Of a stretch of 21,585 bases of DNA, positions 16,293-21,585 are shown piece after piece. Numbering within the stretch: the first letter of the stretch is position 1; each line of letters starts with the position of its first letter. The position numbers were made by a program, and so were the translations under genes. The stretch is taken from positions 1 to 21,585 of the forward strand of contig MNXK01000230.1 in assembly GCA_001872165.1 (NCBI GenBank). The letters are read 5' to 3'. Origin of the DNA: Anaerolineae bacterium CG2_30_58_95 (lineage in GTDB: Bacteria > Chloroflexota > Anaerolineae > Anaerolineales > Villigracilaceae). Under the pieces are notes generated by a model. It was not told the DNA's origin. It saw nothing but the letters and a program-made list of their open reading frames with translations, and did no database searches.

Positions 16293-17177
16293 CTAGATTG
16301 TTGATCCGGTAATTTTCTTGAAACGCTCGCGCAATTGATCCAGCTTATCCAGATTCGTCATTACCTGTTCTTGATCTTCCTGGGCAACGGCCAATAGAAG
16401 CGTGTTTATAACCGTCATCGGCACAACCAGCGAATGGAACTCGGCCATCGGCCCGCGCCTGGCAGCCAGGACGACATCCGCCTTGTCCCCGATGATCGAG
16501 CCGAGGGTGTCGGTCAGCATGATGACCGGGCAGTGCACCTCTTTGGCATAATCCAGGACAAGCTGCAAGGCGGCCGAGATATCGAAAAAGCAGATCACGA
16601 ACAAAAGGTCCTGATCGGTCATCAACTGGAGAGGTTCCAGGATTTCCCGCCCCGCGGTCTTGAGCGGGATCACCTGCCGGCCAAAACGCTCCAGGCGGAT
16701 TTCCATCAGGTCCACCAAGGAAACCGATGGGCCAACGCCAAAAACAAAAATGCGCTTACGAGACCGCAGTAATTCGACAGCTCGATGTAACGCCTGCCGG
16801 TCTACGGTCTCCAGCGCCTGGCTCATGTAATCTATTTCGGAAACCACCAGCCGCTCGAAGATATCCCCCGCCTCGCGCAAATCATCCAGGCGACCGCGCA
16901 GCCTCGCCGAATGTGTCACCCGGCGGCGGAAATTTTCCTGCAAAACCGCGCGCATGGCCGGGTAACTATCGAAGCCTATATTGCGCGCAAACCGCACCAT
17001 CGTGGCCTCACTCAACTTCAGCCGGTCCGCCAGCTCCCCAGCTGACAGGAAGGCCGATTCCTCCTGATTCTTCCGCAAGTAATTGGCGATGTTTTTTTCA
17101 CTTTTAGTGAGCTGGTTATAGTGCTCGCTGATTACCTGGCTGAAGTCAACAACACTTTGGGCTTTTTCTTCGTTCAT
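16293..17177 (-). CDS. MurR/RpiR-family transcriptional regulator with SIS domain
   Basis: This 294-residue regulator has the family layout. An N-terminal RpiR helix-turn-helix (about 1-90) includes LTKSEKNIANYL and the recognition segment LSEATMVRFARNIGFDSY (55-72). A SIS sugar-phosphate-binding domain follows (about 128-255) with VFGVGPS at 145-151. In most SIS domains an SxSGxT loop contacts the phosphate; here that place reads VICFFDISAAL, so the usual loop is missing and the effector may differ. GAGG lies 7 bases before the ATG. It is the first gene of the transporter operon, and a palindrome overlaps its promoter, which suggests autoregulation and control of the operon by a phosphorylated ligand. 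Confidence 0.92.
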   Translation of the reverse strand: MNEEKAQSVVDFSQVISEHYNQLTKSEKNIANYLRKNQEESAFLSAGELADRLKLSEATMVRFARNIGFDSYPAMRAVLQENFRRRVTHSARLRGRLDDLREAGDIFERLVVSEIDYMSQALETVDRQALHRAVELLRSRKRIFVFGVGPSVSLVDLMEIRLERFGRQVIPLKTAGREILEPLQLMTDQDLLFVICFFDISAALQLVLDYAKEVHCPVIMLTDTLGSIIGDKADVVLAARRGPMAEFHSLVVPMTVINTLLLAVAQEDQEQVMTNLDKLDQLRERFKKITGSTI

Positions 17178-17230
17178 CGTCTGACCTCATCTGGAAACTG
17201 GGTACAAAGAGAGCTTTCAAATTTAATATT

Positions 17231-17258
17231 TTTGCAAACAAAATTACATTTGCAAATG
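17231..17258. promoter_or_regulatory. Candidate RpiR operator: two palindromic TTTGCAAA boxes
   Basis: CATTTGCAAATG at 17247-17258 is a perfect 12-bp palindrome. A second TTTGCAAA lies at 17231-17238, centred 18 bp away, which is close to two helical turns. The first box overlaps the -10 element of the promoter and the second lies just downstream of the expected start point. This is a classic repressor layout. Binding by the adjacent regulator is inferred. Confidence 0.6.
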
Positions 17259-17284
17259 ATACAACATTTTTTCAAATAATGCAA
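17256..17284 (-). promoter_or_regulatory. Sigma-70-type promoter of the RpiR/ABC operon
   Basis: On the minus strand TTGCAT (17284-17279) is followed after exactly 17 bases by TATCAT (17261-17256). Transcription would start near 17249 and give a leader of about 70 bases before the regulator ATG. The surrounding 110 bp are much richer in A+T than the genes on either side, as expected of a promoter region. Confidence 0.6.
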
Positions 17285-17292
17285 GTATTCTT

Positions 17293-18585
17293 TCACGAAA
17301 TATCCTGGATTGCCTCGTCTCCGTTGTAATTCCAAAGCTGTGGGATCTTTCTTACCACGATACAGGCGGCCATCACACAACCGACCCCACCCGAGACAAT
17401 CGCAAATGGCAGCCCGAAAATCTGCGCTGCCAGACCGGATTCCACTTCTCCGAGCTGCGGACCACCCTTGAAGAATATCTGGGTGATGCTCATCATGCGT
17501 CCGCGCATTGCATCCGGCGTCAGCAGTTGTCTCACCGTGTTGCGAATGATCGTACTCAATCCGTCAAAGACGCCAATCAGGATGAGCGCCAGCATGGTCA
17601 ACCAGAACGAGGTGGAAATCCCGAAGAGTATCGTAGCCAGGCCGAACATTGCCACAGAAATGGAAATCAACATTCCCTGGCGAAGGAGTTTGGTCTTCTG
17701 CGAAAGATATAATCCAATGATCACGGTACCAATTGATTGGGAAGCAGACAACCAGCCATACTGGATCGGACCGACATGCAGAATATCCCTGGCCACGAAG
17801 GGCAGCAGGGTATTCGCCGATGAGAAGAAAGTGCCAAAGAAATCCAGGATCATGACTGAGAAGATGATGGGAGAGTTTTTGATGAATTCGATCCCTTCCC
17901 GGATATCACGGAATGTTCCTCGTCCCGTGCCCCGTGCGGGAACCGGGACTATCTCGCTGGAACCGGGACTACCACGCAGTTCGAAGGCTTTCTTTTCAAT
18001 TACTGTTCGAATATCGCCCATCGCAATCAGCGCCGCGATGACAGCCAGATAGGAAATGGCGTTGATCCAGTACGCCCATTGCAGGCCCAAAAAGGCGATC
18101 ACGACCCCGCAGATCGCCGGCCCCAGAATGCCTCCCACTTTGGAGGCGATGGAGGTCAGGCTGTAAGCGTTTGCCAGGTTTTCACGCGGTACCAGGGAAG
18201 GGATGAGGGCTTGCCTGGCAGGGCCATCAAAAGCCACGGCCACCGATTGAATGGTCACCAGACCGAATAACAACCATAACGTCATTACGCCCCACGAGGT
18301 GGTTAGGCCAAGCATTAGGGCAACTAAACCCAGTGCGATTTGGGTAAGGATCGCCATTTTTCGACGGTCGAACCGGTCCGCAGCGACTCCGGCGATCAGG
18401 GAGAGGAGAATCACTGGAAGGAACCGCACCAGGCCGATACCGCTGATGACCACAGGCTGATCCGATATCGTGCGGAGATGCCAGTACAGCGCCCACAGTT
18501 GCATCTGTGAACCTGCGATTGAAATCAGGTGACCAATCCAGTACATCAGGAACGGCCTGGATTTGAAAGCCGGAGGAATCGTCAT
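17293..18585 (-). CDS. MFS transporter, EntS-like (MFS_3)
   Basis: This 430-residue protein has the 12-helix major facilitator pattern. The A-loop-type motif GVAADRFDRRKM lies after the second helix, FDGPARQALIPSLVP follows helix four, and RNTVRQLLTPDAMRGRMMSI is the equivalent in the second half. These are hallmarks of the EntS-like branch, which includes siderophore, macrolide and drug exporters. The central cytoplasmic loop (about residues 205-220) is coded by a short direct repeat and looks like an expanded linker. The start has only a distant GGAG, so a start slightly downstream is possible. It lies 73 bp after the P-loop kinase gene and may be co-transcribed with it. The substrate is unknown. 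Confidence 0.9.
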   Translation of the reverse strand: MTIPPAFKSRPFLMYWIGHLISIAGSQMQLWALYWHLRTISDQPVVISGIGLVRFLPVILLSLIAGVAADRFDRRKMAILTQIALGLVALMLGLTTSWGVMTLWLLFGLVTIQSVAVAFDGPARQALIPSLVPRENLANAYSLTSIASKVGGILGPAICGVVIAFLGLQWAYWINAISYLAVIAALIAMGDIRTVIEKKAFELRGSPGSSEIVPVPARGTGRGTFRDIREGIEFIKNSPIIFSVMILDFFGTFFSSANTLLPFVARDILHVGPIQYGWLSASQSIGTVIIGLYLSQKTKLLRQGMLISISVAMFGLATILFGISTSFWLTMLALILIGVFDGLSTIIRNTVRQLLTPDAMRGRMMSITQIFFKGGPQLGEVESGLAAQIFGLPFAIVSGGVGCVMAACIVVRKIPQLWNYNGDEAIQDIS

Positions 18586-18658
18586 ACGGTCTTTGCGTGC
18601 TCCGATCTTTCAGAACACACTTAAAAACTTCTGACAGAGATCAATCGGGACTGGCTCT

Positions 18659-19855
18659 TCAAATGCTTGCCAGGATTTCAGCGTTTTCGGGGGTCGTCCA
18701 TAGCGCCGCGCCAGAGGTATCCACGACGATATCGCATACTTCCATCTGGGGCCGGTAGGCTATCTGAGCCATGATGAACTGGTCTTTGAAAAACCGATTG
18801 CGGAAGTAGGTGGGTTCGTATTTCTTGCGATAATCTATATCGCGCTTCCATTTGCGCTTCAAGCGGACCGGGTCATCGGTCAGATACACCACTTTGAGGC
18901 CTATCAGATGGACAACTTCCTCAAACAGGAATGGGAAATTACCCTCGATAAAAATGATATCGGCTGGCTCGATCTCGATCGGAACGCCGCCCGGCTTCAG
19001 GTTTCCGTTCAGGTCATGGCTGGAGGTGGCGAAAATAAAATCATAGCGGGGGATGCTGATCTTCTTTCCGTGCGTGATGTCCTCCAGGCTTTGCTCGAAC
19101 AGCTCGAAGTGCAGGGCTTGCTTGCCCTGCGTAAAGATGCCCTTCGCCTCGCGGTAATCGCGGTCGGTCAGAAAGTTGTCCATCTCAATGGAGGTGACTT
19201 GCTGGCCCGCCTGCTCGAAGGTAACGCGCAGACGCTCGACGATTTCGGTTTTCCCGGCCGCGGTCGGCCCGGCAATGGCGAGCAGGATCGGGGTGCCGCG
19301 CGCGGCGATGAGTTTCATCACACTCTCGATGAAAAGTTGGTCCACTTCCGCATTGGCTTCCTGGAAGGCTTTGTAGCCCACATCCTGCAAACGCTCGAAT
19401 CCCTTTTGCTTCTGCTCGAACTGCCTGAACGGCTTGCCGCCGAAGTGAGCGCGGATTTTATCGGTGAAGTAGGTTGTGCGGTGCAGGAAGAAAAAGCTGC
19501 GCACGTCGAAGAAAAAGTGGGCTTTCACCCAGGCCTCGTCATACTCGCCCGTGACCAGCCCGACGAAAAGCATGGTCGTCAGCCTGACGATGTTTTCGTC
19601 CAGCACGATGCGGTCGTCCACCCTCGGCTTGATCTGGATGCCCGCATAGAACTCGCGGCGGCTGATGCGGTGTTCGATTTCATCCGCTGTATCCAGTTTC
19701 ACGGAATCCCAGCCCTTTTCGGGAGCCAGGTTGTTCAGCGCATAGCGGAATTCATAGGGTTCCATGTCCGCGATGGCGGGATTGAGGCACTTCATTTTGT
19801 CAAACAGGAGTTCAGAAAATGCTTCTGGACTGGATAAAGTGTCAGAGATAGACAT
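18659..19855 (-). CDS. P-loop kinase of the uridine kinase/phosphoribulokinase type with an N-terminal extra domain
   Basis: In this 398-residue protein the C-terminal half (from about 187) is a nucleoside/phosphoribulokinase-like kinase: Walker A GPTAAGKT at 196-203, an acidic MDNFLTD loop at 225-231 in the place of the uridine kinase substrate Asp, a PRYDF segment at 269-273 and IEGNFPF at 303-309 as the Walker B-like strand. An Arg/Lys-rich lid (RLKRKWKRDIDYRKKY) lies at 331-346. The first 185 residues are unlike uridine kinase; they are rich in Phe and charged residues and I do not recognise them. AAGGA lies 6 bases before the ATG. Uridine kinases are about 210 residues, so this is a two-domain protein. 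Small-molecule ATP kinase activity is likely; the substrate is open. Confidence 0.82.
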   Translation of the reverse strand: MSISDTLSSPEAFSELLFDKMKCLNPAIADMEPYEFRYALNNLAPEKGWDSVKLDTADEIEHRISRREFYAGIQIKPRVDDRIVLDENIVRLTTMLFVGLVTGEYDEAWVKAHFFFDVRSFFFLHRTTYFTDKIRAHFGGKPFRQFEQKQKGFERLQDVGYKAFQEANAEVDQLFIESVMKLIAARGTPILLAIAGPTAAGKTEIVERLRVTFEQAGQQVTSIEMDNFLTDRDYREAKGIFTQGKQALHFELFEQSLEDITHGKKISIPRYDFIFATSSHDLNGNLKPGGVPIEIEPADIIFIEGNFPFLFEEVVHLIGLKVVYLTDDPVRLKRKWKRDIDYRKKYEPTYFRNRFFKDQFIMAQIAYRPQMEVCDIVVDTSGAALWTTPENAEILASI

Positions 19856-19895
19856 AAGGCGTCCTTGTTGAACGAATTAGGTTCTCGTGTCGCCT

Positions 19896-19930
19896 CAGAC
19901 TTCCGAAGTCTCCGAGACTTCGGAAGTCTG
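19896..19930. repeat. Nested double palindrome (REP-like)
   Basis: CAGACTTCCGAAGTCT (19896-19911) pairs perfectly over 16 bp with 19915-19930 around a CCG loop. Each arm is itself a palindrome (AGACTTC-C-GAAGTCT), so the sequence can fold as one long hairpin or two short ones. It lies 5 bp after the apgM stop on the minus strand and has no T-run. It is probably a dispersed repeat with mRNA-stabilising or attenuating effect. Confidence 0.85.
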
Positions 19931-19934
19931 GCTA

Positions 19935-21140
19935 CTACGCGCCATACTTGGCGATCCGCCCGGCGTTGGCCAGGGCAAGCGGCAGGATGTATTTCGCCGG
20001 CAAGACGCCGAGACTGCCGCGCGCACAGGCGCGTTCACCGAATTCGGCGATGCCATCCTCCCGGACGACCTTGGAATACAGCAGCGTCGGCACCGGATGC
20101 CACGAGTGCGCCTTCAGCACCGCGGGCGAGGAGTGATCGCCGCCGACGATGACCACGTCCGGCGCGAGCGCCAGCAGGCGCGGCAGGAGCGCGTCCACTT
20201 CCTCGATGGCGCGCACCTTGCCGTCGAAGTCACCGTTCTCGCCGCAGGTGTCGGTTTTCTTGACGTGCAGGTAGAAGAAATCGAAATCGTGCCAATACTT
20301 TTCCAGCGCCGCAAATTCATCCGCCAGCGCATCCCCGTCCACCGGCAGCACTTCCATTCCGACCAGCCTCGCAACCCCGCGATACATGCCGCCCAGCGCA
20401 ATGGCTGCGGCGCGCAGGCCGAATAACTCCGGGTACGTCGGCATCACCGGCAATTTGGCGAAGCCGCGCAGCAGGATCATGTTCGCGGGACTCTGGTCGG
20501 CCAGCAATTTGCGGGCTTCGGCAACGAACCGATTGACGTATTGCGCGGCCTTCTCCGAGTCCCTCTTCAGGGCGCGGACCGGGAGGTCTGCAACGCCCAC
20601 CTTGAGCGGGTCGGTCTCTGACAGCGCGTCCCCGAGGCTCTCGCCGCGCATGACAAAGGCGAAGCGGTGTTCCTTGACCGGCTCGACGAAAAATTCCACG
20701 CCGTCCATTTTGATGGTGCGCAGGAGTTCGGCCAGTTTGCGGCTCTCCTGTGTGGGGAGACGTCCGGCGCGGCGGTCGGTGAGGATGCCTTTTGCGTCCA
20801 CCGTGCAAAAGTTGCCGCGCGCCGCCACATCCTTGGGCCCAAGTTCGAAATCCACACCCAGGGCTTCCAGTGCTCCCCGCCCAATTTCATACTCGATCGG
20901 GTCATAGCCGAAGATGGCCAGGTGACCGGGGCCGCTGCCGGGCGTGATTCCCGGGCCGACAGGCACCGTCAGTCCGAGGGACGAACGCGCCGCCAGCGCG
21001 TCCAGGTTGGGGGTGCGGGCAGTCTCGAGTTCGGTCTTGCCGCCCGGTTCGCGCGGCAGTCCGCCGAGTCCGTCCAGGATGAGCAAGACGATCTTTGTCC
21101 TGGCTGGGGTGATGAGTTCGCTCAATAAGTCGAAATCCAT
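19935..21140 (-). CDS. apgM: 2,3-bisphosphoglycerate-independent phosphoglycerate mutase, archaeal type
   Basis: This 401-residue protein matches ApgM-type phosphoglycerate mutase of the alkaline phosphatase superfamily, which interconverts 3- and 2-phosphoglycerate in glycolysis and gluconeogenesis. The metal site is complete: LILDGLGG with Asp23, the nucleophile Ser69 in TPGSGPGHLAIFGYDP, LHVKKTD (His292, Asp297), GGDHSSP (Asp335, His336) and His348 in SWHP. The family-typical GRGALEALG follows. Length is normal. AAGGGAG overlaps the TAA of the gene before it and lies 6 bases from the ATG, so the two genes are translated in close linkage. Cytoplasmic. This is a secure call. Confidence 0.95.
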   Translation of the reverse strand: MDFDLLSELITPARTKIVLLILDGLGGLPREPGGKTELETARTPNLDALAARSSLGLTVPVGPGITPGSGPGHLAIFGYDPIEYEIGRGALEALGVDFELGPKDVAARGNFCTVDAKGILTDRRAGRLPTQESRKLAELLRTIKMDGVEFFVEPVKEHRFAFVMRGESLGDALSETDPLKVGVADLPVRALKRDSEKAAQYVNRFVAEARKLLADQSPANMILLRGFAKLPVMPTYPELFGLRAAAIALGGMYRGVARLVGMEVLPVDGDALADEFAALEKYWHDFDFFYLHVKKTDTCGENGDFDGKVRAIEEVDALLPRLLALAPDVVIVGGDHSSPAVLKAHSWHPVPTLLYSKVVREDGIAEFGERACARGSLGVLPAKYILPLALANAGRIAKYGA

Positions 21141-21150
21141 AAAATCTCCC

Positions 21151-21585
21151 TTATTTCAGGGGGCAGGGTTTGCCCACACCGTTCACGAGCGCGTCGAAGG
21201 CGCGTTTGATCTTGGCGTAGTTGCCGTCCCGGTCGAGGGCGAGGCCGCGTCCCACCCCGGAGACGACCTGCCCGACGCCGATTTCGTCCACCTGCGCTTC
21301 GAGTTTTTCGAGCAGGGCCGGGGCGCTGCCCGGCGCGGTGCTGCGCCCGTCGAAGATGACATGCAGGTAAACTTTGTCGAGTCCTTTTTCCTTTGCCATC
21401 TTCAGCAGGGCCAGCGGGTAATGGATCGAGCCGTGCGAACTCTTTTCGGTGAGCAGGCCGATCAGGTGCAGGCTGGCGCCGCGCTGCCGGACATCGTTAA
21501 TGACGCGGCAAAAGGTCTCATTGGTGTAGAACGAACCATCTTGCATGGCAAGGTCAAGGCGTACATCGTCTTGCAGCACAACGCG
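21151..21585 (-). CDS. gpmI: GpmI-like phosphoglycerate mutase, lone iPGM N-terminal domain (5' end outside window)
   Basis: The frame is open to the window edge and ends at TAA 21151-21153, giving 144 visible residues. They match the phosphotransferase (iPGM_N) part of GpmI: MQDGSFYTN, LHLIGLLTEKSSHGSIHY, VYLHVIFDGRST, VSGVGRGLALDRDGNY and KRAFDALVNG. GpmI is about 510 residues and after this point has roughly 270 more with most metal ligands; here the protein stops after five more residues. The GRDT catalytic motif reads GRST, so one substrate-binding Asp is Ser. No internal stop or shift is seen. It may be a truncated relic beside its functional replacement ApgM, or a separate protein that kept only this domain. 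The symbol names the family only. Confidence 0.75.
   Translation of the reverse strand, partial: RVVLQDDVRLDLAMQDGSFYTNETFCRVINDVRQRGASLHLIGLLTEKSSHGSIHYPLALLKMAKEKGLDKVYLHVIFDGRSTAPGSAPALLEKLEAQVDEIGVGQVVSGVGRGLALDRDGNYAKIKRAFDALVNGVGKPCPLK

Noticed and set aside
18908..19837. Long plus-strand open frame opposite the P-loop kinase gene
   Set aside because: It mirrors the codon pattern of the kinase gene and has no domain of its own. The same holds for plus-strand frames at 6724-7638, 10326-11246 and 11836-12717.

Overview
The window looks like a chromosomal segment of an uncultured or poorly characterised bacterium, most plausibly Chloroflexota (Anaerolineae-like). This is an inference from gene content: an archaeal-type thiolase next to a DUF35 zinc-ribbon protein, an archaeal-type phosphoglycerate mutase (ApgM), PiT transport with a DUF47 partner, moderately high GC, and many perfect intergenic palindromes. 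There is no rRNA, tRNA, CRISPR, integrase or transposase.

Layout. (1) 1-986, plus strand: the 3' end of an SCP-x/archaeal-type thiolase, a small 8-bp repeat array, and a DUF35 protein, closed by a bidirectional terminator at 1005-1038. (2) 1056-4745, minus strand: a two-gene unit of a RapA/HepA-like SNF2 helicase and a 606-residue Cys-rich coiled-coil protein of unknown function. (3) 4912-6012, plus strand: an orphan helical-repeat-like protein, then a gene-poor stretch with palindromes. (4) 6313-17177, all minus strand: a large catabolic/transport island. In transcription order it holds an RpiR-type regulator, a fused permease, ABC ATPase, lipoprotein substrate-binding protein, double-HAD protein, sugar-phosphate-isomerase-like protein, DUF47, PiT phosphate transporter, PfkB kinase and a broken metallo-beta-lactamase-fold gene. 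A promoter with an overlapping 12-bp palindrome sits before the regulator. (5) 17293-21585, minus strand: a truncated GpmI-like fragment, intact ApgM, a P-loop kinase with an unfamiliar N-terminal domain, and an EntS-like MFS transporter.

How the genes may work together. An RpiR regulator normally senses a phosphorylated sugar. With an AfuABC-like importer, two HAD domains, a TIM-barrel isomerase, a PfkB kinase and a phosphate transporter with its partner, the simplest reading is uptake and processing of a phosphorylated or otherwise anionic small molecule, with phosphate moved by PiT. The substrate cannot be read from the sequence.

Quality warning. Four genes (PiT, permease, substrate-binding protein, MBL fold) are each broken by one base gained or lost in a run of 5-6 identical bases, and conserved protein continues in the other frame. 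This pattern fits uncorrected homopolymer errors better than four independent mutations. Except for the MBL gene, which is also truncated, these genes should be treated as probably intact.
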